DNA from: Planctomycetota bacterium | GTDB lineage: Bacteria > Planctomycetota > Planctomycetia > Gemmatales > Gemmataceae | Length of the DNA: 64,000 bases | Assembly (NCBI GenBank): GCA_016191165.1 | Contig: JACPPF010000137.1 | Location: 1-64,000, forward strand | Reading direction: 5' to 3' | Shown here: positions 33,789 to 43,156 of the stretch, piece by piece | Layout of the letters: the number at the start of each line of letters is the position of its first letter | How positions within the stretch are numbered: the stretch's first letter is position 1 | Notes under the pieces: generated by a model | The model's input: only the letters and a program-made list of their open reading frames with translations | What the model was told of the DNA's origin: nothing | Databases searched by the model: none | Program-made: the position numbers and the translations under genes

Positions 33789-36188
33789 TCACGCTTTCGG
33801 CAACAGCGCGCTGAGCGCCGTCATCAGTTGTTGCAGCGCATCCGGACTGGGCATCGGCAACTTCAGGTATTGCTCGCCGGTCTTTTCATCGCGCGCGACC
33901 ATCGCATTGGCGACCGCGTCGCCCTTCTTTTGCTCGGGCGCCCGGGCGACGGCCGAGAGGTTTTGCAAAAAGGCCAAACCCGTCTGCACCAAGCCTGACC
34001 ACGGGTCCGCGGCGCCGGTCGTCGCCAGTTCCTCCGGTCGCTGACGCTCGCGGCTCGTCGGGGATTTCGAGTCCGGCTCGTGGGCCTGGACGGACGGAAT
34101 CGCCTTCGTGGTTTGCTCGACCGTCTCCATGAACTTGGTCAGCCGCGTGCCGCCAAACAGGATGTCCTTCTCTCCGCCGTCGAGAACGCCGGCGAAGAGC
34201 GACTTCTTGAACTTCAGGACGCCCAGCATTCCTTCCTCGATGGTCCCGCGCGCGACGAAATTGATGACCTGCACGGGCCGTTTCTGTCCCAGCCGATGCA
34301 CCCGGCCAATGCGCTGTTCAAGGACGGCGGGGTTCCAGGGCAGGTCCATGTTGACGACAACGGACGCAAATTGCAGGTTGAGCCCGACGCCCCCGGCGTC
34401 CGTCGCGAGAAACAATCTGCATTTCGGATCGTCGCGGAAGCGGTCCACGAGGTCCTTGCGTTTGGCGCCGGGCACGCCGCCATGGAAGAGCACGTGATCA
34501 AATTGCCTCTCCTTCAGTTCCCGCACGATGAGTTCGTGCATGCGCAGCCACTGGCTGAAGACCACCGCCTTGGCCTCGGGATCGGTGAATAGCTCATCGA
34601 GCTGCGAAACCAATTCGGTTGATTTGAACCCCTCGTTGGTGTTTTGATCCAGCAGGTACGAGCCATCGCACGACATGCGCATGTTCTGCATGGCGATCAT
34701 CAATCGCTGTTTGTCGGACTCTGACAGAAAGTGATAGCGGCGCCATTTCTGCACGATCCGGGCGACGATCTCGCGGTTCTCGGTATGGAACTTCTGCTGC
34801 AACTTCGTCATCGGCACAAAAAGATTCTTGTCCTGCCGTTCGGGTAGCTGGTCGAGCACTTCAGCTTTCCGGCGACGCAAGAGGATGGGCTCGAGGGTCT
34901 TGCCAATCTTGTCGAGCGCCTTGTAGCCGACGACCTTGCCGACTTCGTCGCGGGTCTGGTGATCTTCGAGCAGTCGGAAGGTCGGCCCCAGGCGATGGCG
35001 ATCGACGAACTGGACGATGGAGATCAATTCTTCGAGCCGATTTTCCAGCGGTGTGCCGGTGAGGACGATGGCATAGGGAGAATCGATCTTCTTGACGCTG
35101 CGGGCGACGCGCGTATTCCAGTTCTTGATGCGCTGCGCCTCGTCGAGGATGACCAGGTCGGGCGCCCAGTGGGCGATCTGGTCGAGATCGACGTGCACGG
35201 TGTCGTAGTTCATGATCTTGATGTTGGCGGGCATCGCGAACTGCGCGGCCCGCTGCGGCCGGGGGCCCTGAATGATCTGCGCCTCGCGCTCGCTGAAGCG
35301 TTCAATCTCGCGCTGCCATTGATGCTTGAGCGACGTGGGGCAGAGGATCAGGACGCGTTCGACGCCGAAATGCCGGGCCATCAACTCGGCCGCGGCGATG
35401 GCCTGAATCGTCTTGCCCAGGCCCATCTCATCGCCGATCAGGCAGCGGCCCGCGCGCGCGGCGAACAGGGCGCCTTCGGCTTGATAATCGTAGAGCGGAA
35501 CTTTCACCAACTTCTTGAGATTCGGGCTCTTGATCCCTTTCGGATACTCGCTTCGAAGAATCTCTTCACGCCGCTGCACGTCGTGTTTCTCGGCGATCGA
35601 GCGCAGCACATCGTCGCGGCAGCGGAGCTCGGGGTCGATCGTGCGCGCCTGCGTCAAGAATTCCTCGAAGATCGGCACCGCCAGCGGCAGGAGAACGCCC
35701 TCATCCGAAAAATAGGTTTGCGCTAAACGCGCGAGGGGGCGCGGACAATCCACGCCGGGCCGAAAGCAAACGTCGCGCTGCTTGCCATAGCGCAGGAAGA
35801 CCTCGCTAAAGCTCGGTTGAAAACGCTGTTCCAGGGCGCTCTTGCCGCCGCGGCGCTTTTCCAGAAAGCCAAGCGTGAATTCGACGTGCTTGCAGGTGCC
35901 CAGCGTGTTGGTAGTGAAGTCGCCGCAGGTGCAGGTGTTTTCACCGAGATTCTTGCCGCGGATGATGACCGTGTAAGAACTCTGGCTTTCCGAATTGCGG
36001 ACGAGAAATTCGGAGAAGATCGGCTCGGCGCCAACGTTCTTGATCAGGAAGTTCTGGGTTCGGCCATGCTCGCGTCTCAGGGTGATCTGCCAGTCCTCGA
36101 CCGACATGCCATCGGGCCGTTTGAGCCGCGAGATTTTGGGAGGGGATTTGGGTTGTTTGGGTTTGTCCTTGGTGGGGCTTGACGCCAT
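33789..36188 (-). CDS. SWIM zinc-finger SNF2-family helicase
   Basis: 799 residues. After a basic, Pro-rich N-terminus, a SWIM zinc finger is seen (Cys86, Cys88, Cys99, His101). A SNF2 motor follows: Q-motif region DYQAEGALFA (about 234-243), Walker A GDEMGLGKT (252-260), TSLKHQW, DEAQ (349-352), LTGTPLENRLEE, then motif V/VI in the second lobe (ATDAGGVGLNLQFA, RIGRVHRLGQKRPV). SNF2 proteins translocate on double-stranded DNA and remodel protein-DNA complexes. Bacterial SWIM-SNF2 proteins are widespread (RapA/HepA-like relatives). The C-terminal 110 residues are a low-complexity tail. No nuclease or methylase is adjacent. Confidence 0.85.
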   Translation of the reverse strand: MASSPTKDKPKQPKSPPKISRLKRPDGMSVEDWQITLRREHGRTQNFLIKNVGAEPIFSEFLVRNSESQSSYTVIIRGKNLGENTCTCGDFTTNTLGTCKHVEFTLGFLEKRRGGKSALEQRFQPSFSEVFLRYGKQRDVCFRPGVDCPRPLARLAQTYFSDEGVLLPLAVPIFEEFLTQARTIDPELRCRDDVLRSIAEKHDVQRREEILRSEYPKGIKSPNLKKLVKVPLYDYQAEGALFAARAGRCLIGDEMGLGKTIQAIAAAELMARHFGVERVLILCPTSLKHQWQREIERFSEREAQIIQGPRPQRAAQFAMPANIKIMNYDTVHVDLDQIAHWAPDLVILDEAQRIKNWNTRVARSVKKIDSPYAIVLTGTPLENRLEELISIVQFVDRHRLGPTFRLLEDHQTRDEVGKVVGYKALDKIGKTLEPILLRRRKAEVLDQLPERQDKNLFVPMTKLQQKFHTENREIVARIVQKWRRYHFLSESDKQRLMIAMQNMRMSCDGSYLLDQNTNEGFKSTELVSQLDELFTDPEAKAVVFSQWLRMHELIVRELKERQFDHVLFHGGVPGAKRKDLVDRFRDDPKCRLFLATDAGGVGLNLQFASVVVNMDLPWNPAVLEQRIGRVHRLGQKRPVQVINFVARGTIEEGMLGVLKFKKSLFAGVLDGGEKDILFGGTRLTKFMETVEQTTKAIPSVQAHEPDSKSPTSRERQRPEELATTGAADPWSGLVQTGLAFLQNLSAVARAPEQKKGDAVANAMVARDEKTGEQYLKLPMPSPDALQQLMTALSALLPKA

Positions 36189-36267
36189 GATGTGCGTACC
36201 TCCTTGAAGCGTGTCAAGTTTTTCCTGCCAAGGGGAGAATATGAAAAATGAGCATCGTGGGACAGCG

Positions 36268-36334
36268 GTTAGCCGGAAGCGCCAGCGACGGAATGTCTCA
36301 ACTGACCGTTCCGTCGCAGGCGCTTCCGGCTAAC
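36268..36334. repeat. 26-bp-stem hairpin, planctomycete-type repeat
   Basis: Arms 36268-36293 and 36309-36334 pair with a single mismatch around a 15-base loop. The arm begins GTTAGCCGGAAGCG. It overlaps the 3' end of the hydrolase region and the promoter side of the SNF2 gene; it could terminate the hydrolase transcript or belong to a dispersed repeat family. Confidence 0.55.
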
Positions 36335-36340
36335 GAATTG

Positions 36341-37447
36341 CTACTGAGTGATGAAACGTTCGTAGGTGTCAAAGCCGAGATTTTGTTCGCCCTTGAGCAT
36401 CTTGGCGGGCCAAATGAAGTTCGCGTTGACGGGGCTGCGCCACATGTAAAACGAGTTGGGAAAATCGCGTCGCGACCAGCGATTGCCTCGCTCGGCGACG
36501 ACCTTGTCGAGCCAATCGACCATGGCATCATTCGTTTTCAGGCTTGTTTGGAGAAGCTTCATGCCGGTGAGATTGGTCTTGAGGGCGACGGCGCCGGTGA
36601 AGCGATGCAAATCCCCCTTGCCTTTGAGACGGCTTTCGAGGGCCTTGGCGAAATCGGTCGAGCGCTTGTCGTCCTTGCCGCTGAAAAAAATCGTGGGCGT
36701 GGCCTGGAATTTGACGGCCCGGGCGAGGACGCCGCCCACCGGGATTTTGCGATAGGTATTCAGCTCGGGCTGGATGGTCAGAAAAATGGCGGCGGTGATG
36801 TTATTCCCTTCGGGCCGTTTGTCGAGCGTTCCCTTCATGAACATGGGGTTCATCGGGGCCAGGTACTTGTAGCGATTCCATTCCGAATTGATCCAGATGG
36901 CCCCCAGCGTCGCGCCGCTTTCCGCGCCGATGACGATGATGCTGGAGCTGTTGCACTGGCCCTGGTCGTTCTTCTCATCAAGAAAAGTTCTTATCGCGGC
37001 GATGTCGTTGACCAGCGTCGGTAAATAGGCGCCGTTTTTGATGAAATCCTTGACTTCGATGTTGTTTTTGCCCTTGGTTCGAACGAAGTTTCGATTGGCC
37101 GGCACAGTCCAAAAAACGTCCGGGCTGTCGATGGAGGTGCTTTCGCCATGGCCCCGGAAATCGAAGGTGACCACGGAGTAGCCGTTCTTTTGCAAGGTCG
37201 TGGCAAGGCCCTTCCATTCGCGCGACTTGCTGCTTTTGCCATCGCCGATGGGATGGAGCATGATGACGGCGGGGGAGTTCTTTTTTGGGCTGGGGTAGAA
37301 AACCGCGTTCAGGCGCACGCCATCCACGGTGATGATCTTCACCGGATCGGGTTCCGGCTCCTTGCCCTGAGCGTGAGCGAAATTGCCTTCGGCGAGGAAG
37401 GCGATGCAAGCCAGGGCCATTAGGAACGCGAGGGGAAATCGAGACAT
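36341..37447 (-). CDS. Exported alpha/beta-hydrolase-like protein
   Basis: 368 residues from ATG 37447 (GGAGT upstream). Signal peptide ends near AHAQ. The fold is indicated by VIMLHPIGDG (oxyanion loop), FDFRGHGES (96-103) and VIGAESGATLG, where the nucleophile elbow has Ser177 within A-E-S-G-A and not the usual G-x-S-x-G. A plausible acid is in FFSGKDD. The C-terminal 100 residues are unusual, and the usual catalytic His is not obvious. It is probably a periplasmic esterase or a degenerate relative. Confidence 0.65.
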   Translation of the reverse strand: MSRFPLAFLMALACIAFLAEGNFAHAQGKEPEPDPVKIITVDGVRLNAVFYPSPKKNSPAVIMLHPIGDGKSSKSREWKGLATTLQKNGYSVVTFDFRGHGESTSIDSPDVFWTVPANRNFVRTKGKNNIEVKDFIKNGAYLPTLVNDIAAIRTFLDEKNDQGQCNSSSIIVIGAESGATLGAIWINSEWNRYKYLAPMNPMFMKGTLDKRPEGNNITAAIFLTIQPELNTYRKIPVGGVLARAVKFQATPTIFFSGKDDKRSTDFAKALESRLKGKGDLHRFTGAVALKTNLTGMKLLQTSLKTNDAMVDWLDKVVAERGNRWSRRDFPNSFYMWRSPVNANFIWPAKMLKGEQNLGFDTYERFITQ

Positions 37448-37643
37448 GGAGTTACTCCCGTGCTGGGTGTTCGCACCAATACTTCTATCGTCGATCTTAA
37501 ACGGAGCGGAAACCCCGGTCAAGGTCTTAAACATGCGAAAAGCGAATCCGACGCGTCAAACCGGAGAAGTCCTCTTGCGAGACTTGGCAAATCATGGTCT
37601 ATTGATGGGAAATTGGTGCCGAAAATCCTCGCGAGGTTTTACC

Positions 37644-39491
37644 ATGCGCTATACTCCAAAGGCCGTTCACGTCTTGGCCCGGCTCCTTGTCATGGCCTCC
37701 GTGGCCTTTGCCGCCCTGGCGCCATCTCGCGCGTTCGGCCAGGAAACGCCCGCGCCCCTCGAGGTCGAGGTCAAGGCGAGCCCGATTCCCCTCGCGGTGA
37801 ATCTGCGCCCCAACGTGGCGACCAGCGTCGCGCTGTCCCTGTTCAACTCGGGTCCAGAAGAACTTCGGGGCGTCGTCGTCAAACTGGTCAACGTGGATGA
37901 CGATGAAGTCCTCGGCCAAACCACGGAGGTGGACAAGCTGCCCTCCAAGGGCAAGGTCCGCGTGGCGTTTCCCAAGGCCAAAAAGAAGACGCCCGAGAAA
38001 AAGGAAAAGGCCGCGAAGATCGATGCCCCGGGCCTATCGGGCCCGCCGTTCAAACTGCAAGTCTGGATCGAGGCCAAGCAACCGAAGGAGTTTGTCACGG
38101 TCAAGCGCAATCTCGTTCTGGTCCTCAAACAGCCACGCGACTACATGACGGCGCAGGCGCATTTCGACCGGTTCAAAAGGCGCATCAGCTGCAAAGTGAA
38201 ATTCGGGGACGCTGAAAACGCGACCGGCCCGCACAAGTGCAAAGTTCAACTCGTGCCCGGGCCCGAATTCAAGGAAACCAAGAAGGGGACATTCTCGCAA
38301 TTTCTAATTGGCCCCAAACAGGCCGTGGATTTGTTCGCCGAGGATGTCGCGTTCACGCGGCCCATGATCCGCCTGGGCCGGGCCAGTCTGACCGTGGACG
38401 GTTACGAGCGTGCCTTCATCTACCCGATCGGCCTGACCGGCTCGGGCGATCTCGACGAGGTTCCCTTTGGCCCCAAGATCGGCGCCCGCATGCGCGTGCC
38501 CCGCTTCGGCAAGGCGGACGAAAAATTCAAGGTCGCCCTGGAGATGGACGGCCCGCTCGGCCCCGACTATCGCGTCGAAATCGGGCTCGATCGGACCGGC
38601 AAGAAAGAGCAATTCGTCGAAGTCCAAAAGTTCACCGGCCTGCGCGAACAGAAAATCGCGCTGAGGTTCTCCCCCGCCGGCAACTTCGTGTGCAAGACCG
38701 AGGTCAACGACTGGCACCCCGAATTCAACACCACGGGCATCTTCGGTCACCTTTGGTTCCGCGTCGCGGTCTACAAGAAGGACCAGCAGATGGCCCTGTC
38801 GATTCCCGAAGAGGTTCGCCCGGAACTGGCGGACCAGGAACCCGGCGTCGAATCGAAGAGCCTGTTCGCCCGCGTCACGCAGGATGAAACGCCCCCGATG
38901 GGCGTCGAGTTCGTCAATCTGCCCAGGAACTGGTTGACCGGGAAGCCGCTCCCGATCGTGGTCCGCGTCAAGCTGCGCGAGGATCATCAGGCGCCCCTCG
39001 ACACCAAGGTGCTGTTCTTCAAGGGCAAGGCCCCGCCCGATGGAAAAATCGATCCGGAATCAATTCTCGGCATCGGCGAATACGATCCGGACAAGGGGAC
39101 CTGCTCGATCCTTCTGCCCGCCCCCGAGAAGGAGGATGTGCTGCAAATATCCGTCAAGGTCCAGACCCGTGCCGGCGTCCCCGCTCTCAAGAGTGCGGTC
39201 ATCAACATCAAGGACCGGAAATCCGCTCTCGCCACGATCATGGGCACCGTCGCACATGGCAAAAACGGACAGCCCAAGCTCACCGTTACCCTGAGCGACG
39301 AAAAAGGAAAGCCCAAGGCCACCGCAAAGACCAACGCCAAGGGACAGTTCGTATTCGAGGATGTCGCCCCCGGCAATTACATCATCTCCGCCAAGCTTGG
39401 TTTCCCCGCGCTGGTCGGCGCGACCAGGGTGCCTGTTCCCGTCGGAACGGAACTCATCGAAAACGTCACCGTACAATTGCTGGCCAAGTAG
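37644..39491 (+). CDS. Exported multidomain beta-rich protein
   Basis: 615 residues from ATG 37644, with GCGAGG upstream; the open frame extends left to 37383 but that part overlaps the divergent gene. Signal peptide residues 1-32 end at AFGQE. The bulk consists of Ig-like beta domains (for example VATSVALSLFNSGPEELRG, as in NEW3/CARDB-type modules), and the C-terminal 80 residues match a carboxypeptidase regulatory-like fold (IMGTVAHGKNGQ, TNAKGQFVFEDVAPGNY). No enzyme motif is visible. Probably a surface or periplasmic structural protein. It lies 149 bp upstream of vgrG on the same strand, but no link is established. Confidence 0.6.
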   Translation: MRYTPKAVHVLARLLVMASVAFAALAPSRAFGQETPAPLEVEVKASPIPLAVNLRPNVATSVALSLFNSGPEELRGVVVKLVNVDDDEVLGQTTEVDKLPSKGKVRVAFPKAKKKTPEKKEKAAKIDAPGLSGPPFKLQVWIEAKQPKEFVTVKRNLVLVLKQPRDYMTAQAHFDRFKRRISCKVKFGDAENATGPHKCKVQLVPGPEFKETKKGTFSQFLIGPKQAVDLFAEDVAFTRPMIRLGRASLTVDGYERAFIYPIGLTGSGDLDEVPFGPKIGARMRVPRFGKADEKFKVALEMDGPLGPDYRVEIGLDRTGKKEQFVEVQKFTGLREQKIALRFSPAGNFVCKTEVNDWHPEFNTTGIFGHLWFRVAVYKKDQQMALSIPEEVRPELADQEPGVESKSLFARVTQDETPPMGVEFVNLPRNWLTGKPLPIVVRVKLREDHQAPLDTKVLFFKGKAPPDGKIDPESILGIGEYDPDKGTCSILLPAPEKEDVLQISVKVQTRAGVPALKSAVINIKDRKSALATIMGTVAHGKNGQPKLTVTLSDEKGKPKATAKTNAKGQFVFEDVAPGNYIISAKLGFPALVGATRVPVPVGTELIENVTVQLLAK

Positions 39492-39640
39492 CTTTCAATT
39501 CGCAATAATAGGATCGTCCGACGCATTTCCTTGTGTACCGTCGGCCCATCGCGCGTACGGGCGGGTTTATGCCTGCCCGAACGTACTCTCCGCGCGCGGC
39601 CAAACGCACGCGATTACAACTAGATTCATAGGTAGCCGTC

Positions 39641-41797
39641 ATGCCGACCTATACCCAGGCCAACCAGCCGATTGAAGTGATAACGCCGCTCGGCAAGGAC
39701 GTTTTGCTCATCACCAGTTTCCGCGGCGAGGAAGCCATTTCCCGGCTCTTTCTTTTCCACATCGACATGATTGCCGACGCCAAGAAGGAAATCGCCTTCG
39801 ACAAGCTCCTCGGCCAAAAGATCACCGTGCGCTTGAATCTGCCCGGCGGCAAGCAACGATTCTTCAACGGCATCTGCAACCGCATCAGGCAGGGCGAGGG
39901 AGACGCCGAGTTCATCTCCTACCACATGGAGGTCGTGCCGCAGGCTTGGCTTTTGACCAAGAACGCCCAGAGCCGAATCTTTCAACAGCTAAGCGTGCCC
40001 GATATTCTCAAGAAAGTCATGACGGGAGTAGATGTCGTCTGGCAAATTCAGGGAACGTTCCACCCGCGCAATTATTGCGTGCAATATCGCGAGACCGATT
40101 TCAACTTCGCCTCCCGCTTGATGGAAGACGAGGGCATCTACTACTTTTTCACGCACGCCGCCGACGGGCACAAGATGGTCGTCGCCAACACGCCGTCCAG
40201 CCACCCCGCCATGCCCATCGCCAGCGCTCTGACCTTCGAGAAGATGTCCGCGGGCAAGTTACATAACGATCGCGTCATGTCCTGGCAGAAACAACAGGAA
40301 CTCATCACCGGGCAGCACACGCTTTGGGACCACACCTTCGAGATGCACGGCCGAAATCTCGAAGCCAAGAAAACCGTGCAAGACTCCGTCACGGTCGGCA
40401 AGATCGCGCACAAGATCAAGGCGGGCAACGCCGATACCCGCGAGATTTACGATTTCCCCGGCGAATACGCGCAGCGTTTTGACGGCATCAACCCCGGCGG
40501 CGGGGAGCAGGCCGCGGAGGTCAAGAAAATCCTCCAGGACAACGAACGCGTCGCCGGCATCCGCAGCCAGCAAGAGGCCGCCCGCGCCCTGCAAATCCAC
40601 GGCGGCAGCACCTGCCGCAACCTCGTCACGGGACACAAATTCACCCTGCAAAAGCACGGGCACGGCGATGGCGAATACCTTTTGACGCACCTTCAACACA
40701 AAACGATCACGCCCGTCGATTACGTCAACGCTCAGGCCCCGTCGTACCAGTATGCCAACTCCTTTACCGCCATCCCGTTCGCACTCCCCTTTCGACCCCA
40801 GCGCGGCACGCCGAAGCCGTTCGTCCAGGGAACGCAGACCGCCGTCGTCGTCGGCCCCCCCGGCGAGGAGATCTTCTGCGACAAGTATGGCCGCGTGAAG
40901 GTCCAGTTCCACTGGGATCGCGAGGGAAAACTCGACGCCAAGAGCTCTTGCTGGGTTCGCGTCTCCACGCTCTGGGCCGGCAAGGGCTGGGGCATTGTCA
41001 CCATTCCACGCATCGGCCATGAAGTCATCGTCGGATTCGAGGAAGGCGATCCGGACCAACCCATCATCCTCGGCAATGTCTACAACGCCGACCACATGCC
41101 GCCCGGCACCCTGCCCAAGGACAAGATGGTCAGCGGCCTGAAGTCGAACAGCACCCCCGGCGGCGGCGGGTACAACGGCATGGTCTGCAACGACACCAAG
41201 GGCAAAGAAGGCGTCACCATCCACGCCCAGTACAACATGGACACAACGGTCGAAAACGATCAGACGACCACAGTCCATAACAACCGCACCGACAAGATCG
41301 ATGTCGATGACTCCGAAACCATCGGCAGCAACCAGAAGCTCGATGTCGGTTCCAACCGCACCGTCACTATCGGCGCAGACCAGTCCACCAAGATCGGCGC
41401 CAACGATAAGTTGGAGGTTGGCTCCAACCAGGAAATTCAGGTCAAATCCAACCAGTCGGTCAAGATCACCGGCAATCAAACCCAGGACGTCGGCGGCAAT
41501 CAAAAAGAAACCATCGGCGGCGAACGCGATATCAGCGTCTCCGGCAAGGACGGACTCGCCGTCGGCGGAACCCAGACCATCAAGGTCACCGGCGCCATCA
41601 AAATCAGCTCCGACGCCAGCATCGAACTTGTTGTGGGCGGGTCCGGAATCAAAATCGAGCCCGCGGGTATTACCATCAAGACGGACGCCAAGGTCACGAT
41701 CGAAGCCGGCGCCAAGGTCGAAGTCAAGGGCGCCACCATCGCCAGTGAAGCCAGCGCCATTCACGAACTCAAAGGCGCAACCATCAAGCTCAACTAG
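39641..41797 (+). CDS. vgrG: Type VI secretion tip protein VgrG
   Basis: 718 residues with AGGTAG upstream. The gp27-like part opens with TYTQANQPIEVITPLGKDVLLITSFRG split over the first 30 residues, and continues to DFNFASRLMEDEGIYYFF (about 147-164). The OB-fold/gp5 part has VVGPPGEEIFCDKYGRVKVQ and FHWDREG, the classical VgrG signature. Residues about 520-718 form a needle of repeated GSNxxxxVGxN units that build the triple beta-helix. VgrG trimers form the puncturing tip of contractile injection systems and carry effectors. The genes immediately downstream encode the cargo. No tube, sheath or baseplate genes are in the window. Confidence 0.92.
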   Translation: MPTYTQANQPIEVITPLGKDVLLITSFRGEEAISRLFLFHIDMIADAKKEIAFDKLLGQKITVRLNLPGGKQRFFNGICNRIRQGEGDAEFISYHMEVVPQAWLLTKNAQSRIFQQLSVPDILKKVMTGVDVVWQIQGTFHPRNYCVQYRETDFNFASRLMEDEGIYYFFTHAADGHKMVVANTPSSHPAMPIASALTFEKMSAGKLHNDRVMSWQKQQELITGQHTLWDHTFEMHGRNLEAKKTVQDSVTVGKIAHKIKAGNADTREIYDFPGEYAQRFDGINPGGGEQAAEVKKILQDNERVAGIRSQQEAARALQIHGGSTCRNLVTGHKFTLQKHGHGDGEYLLTHLQHKTITPVDYVNAQAPSYQYANSFTAIPFALPFRPQRGTPKPFVQGTQTAVVVGPPGEEIFCDKYGRVKVQFHWDREGKLDAKSSCWVRVSTLWAGKGWGIVTIPRIGHEVIVGFEEGDPDQPIILGNVYNADHMPPGTLPKDKMVSGLKSNSTPGGGGYNGMVCNDTKGKEGVTIHAQYNMDTTVENDQTTTVHNNRTDKIDVDDSETIGSNQKLDVGSNRTVTIGADQSTKIGANDKLEVGSNQEIQVKSNQSVKITGNQTQDVGGNQKETIGGERDISVSGKDGLAVGGTQTIKVTGAIKISSDASIELVVGGSGIKIEPAGITIKTDAKVTIEAGAKVEVKGATIASEASAIHELKGATIKLN

Positions 41798-41863
41798 CCG
41801 CGCGCGGCTTGGCGCTCGGATGCTGTTTCACGAGTGCCACACTTCCCACTCCCGGAGAACCAC

Positions 41864-43156
41864 GTGGCTGCCGGCAAGAAGAACGCCATTGAAAAACGCC
41901 TGGACGACGTTACGGTCCTGTGGAACCAATTCGCCGCCAATCCCAAAGCGCGCATGCTGCGCTGGCTGGCCGGCGGCGACGATTACCACATGGTCGAGAC
42001 GTTCCTCGAATGGGCGCGCAACGGCGGCAGCGACCTGCCGGACCTTTTCATCCGCTTTGAAACGCCGTTCGCCGATCCGAAGCGCCATGGCTTCGCCTTG
42101 ATCGAGGATCTTCGCAGGCAATATGAGGAAACTCAGACCGATCTGAAAGACGATGAAGTCCCGATCACCTGGGTTTGCCCCGCCGCCGCGAATACCGACG
42201 CGGATGTGGCCGCGCTGGCGCGTTGCTGCGCCTCGTTTGCCCAGTATTATGCTGAGCTGGTGGAACGCCTCGTACTGGTGTTCGTGCCGGCGCAGATTGC
42301 CGATCGGTCGGCATGGCCCGTTTGGCTATTGTCCCTGGCCCGCGCGGGATTGCCCGCGAACGTGCGAGTCACGGTGCTGGATCAAATGGAAGCGCCAATT
42401 CTCGATTCGATCTGCCAGGCCGAGCCGGAGCGGATTGTGACCATCAAGCCGGAGCTCAACATGTCCGCCGCCTATGCCGACCTGGCGCGCGACGTGAAGG
42501 GCGCCGGGCCCGGGCATACCTTTCGGCGTCTGTTTGTTGCTTTGACTAATGCCGCCGGCAAAGGGGACTTTGCCGCCGCGACTCAGGCGGCAACGGAGGC
42601 CATCGCGATCGCTACTCAGGAAAAGTGGCCCTCCCTGCTGATGGCCGTTCACATGGCCCTGGGCGGCGCCTACCTCGGCGCTGCCAAGTTCACCGAAGCG
42701 CTGGACTGCTATCGCAAAGCAACCCAGGCGGCGGACGCGGCTTTGGCGGCAGGCGACGAGGCGGGACCGAAACTCGTGCTCCCGCCCCGGTTCGCCGAAG
42801 GCGCCGCCCTCGTCAGCGCGGGGCAGTTCGCCGAGGCGGCGCCCGTTTACGAAACCACCGCCGCCATCGCCGGCGCCCAGCAGGATGGCCTGATGACGCT
42901 CGAAGCGTGGCGCATGGCCGCGTATTGCCATGAAAAGAACAAGCAAATCCCCCCGGCCTGGGAGGCGGGGCAGAAAGCTCTCGCCGCCGGGGCCGCCCTC
43001 GATCCAGAACAGCGCGCCAACTCGATGTTGCCCTTCGTCGGCAAGTCGTTGCTAGGCCTGGCGAAAGAAAAGCCATACCGCGATGAGGTCGACGCGATTC
43101 GCAAACGCATGGCCGAGCTGGTCGGTCCAGACTGGGAGAAGAGGGCCACGCCATGA
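41864..43156 (+). CDS. TPR-containing protein, putative effector adaptor
   Basis: 430 residues from GTG 41864, preceded by CGGAG at seven bases; another GTG at 41834 has no such site. Residues 1-240 are an alpha/beta region of unknown fold (WLAGGDDYHMVETFLEWARN; PITWVCPAAANTDADVAALARCCA split over about 110-135; LVFVPAQIADRSAWPVWLL). Residues about 240-400 are TPR-like helical pairs (FAAATQAATEAIAIATQE, YLGAAKFTEALDCYRKA). Its stop overlaps the RHS start as ATGA, which couples translation to the effector. Position between vgrG and an RHS effector is where T6SS adaptors or chaperones are encoded (for example DUF4123 or DUF1795 proteins), but it resembles neither. Role inferred from position. 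Confidence 0.6.
   Translation: MAAGKKNAIEKRLDDVTVLWNQFAANPKARMLRWLAGGDDYHMVETFLEWARNGGSDLPDLFIRFETPFADPKRHGFALIEDLRRQYEETQTDLKDDEVPITWVCPAAANTDADVAALARCCASFAQYYAELVERLVLVFVPAQIADRSAWPVWLLSLARAGLPANVRVTVLDQMEAPILDSICQAEPERIVTIKPELNMSAAYADLARDVKGAGPGHTFRRLFVALTNAAGKGDFAAATQAATEAIAIATQEKWPSLLMAVHMALGGAYLGAAKFTEALDCYRKATQAADAALAAGDEAGPKLVLPPRFAEGAALVSAGQFAEAAPVYETTAAIAGAQQDGLMTLEAWRMAAYCHEKNKQIPPAWEAGQKALAAGAALDPEQRANSMLPFVGKSLLGLAKEKPYRDEVDAIRKRMAELVGPDWEKRATP

Noticed and set aside
40259-41764. A 501-codon minus-strand frame rich in Gly/Asp, reminiscent of RTX
   Set aside because: It is the mirror of the repeated VgrG needle; the regularity comes from the sense-strand repeats. VgrG itself is unmistakable.
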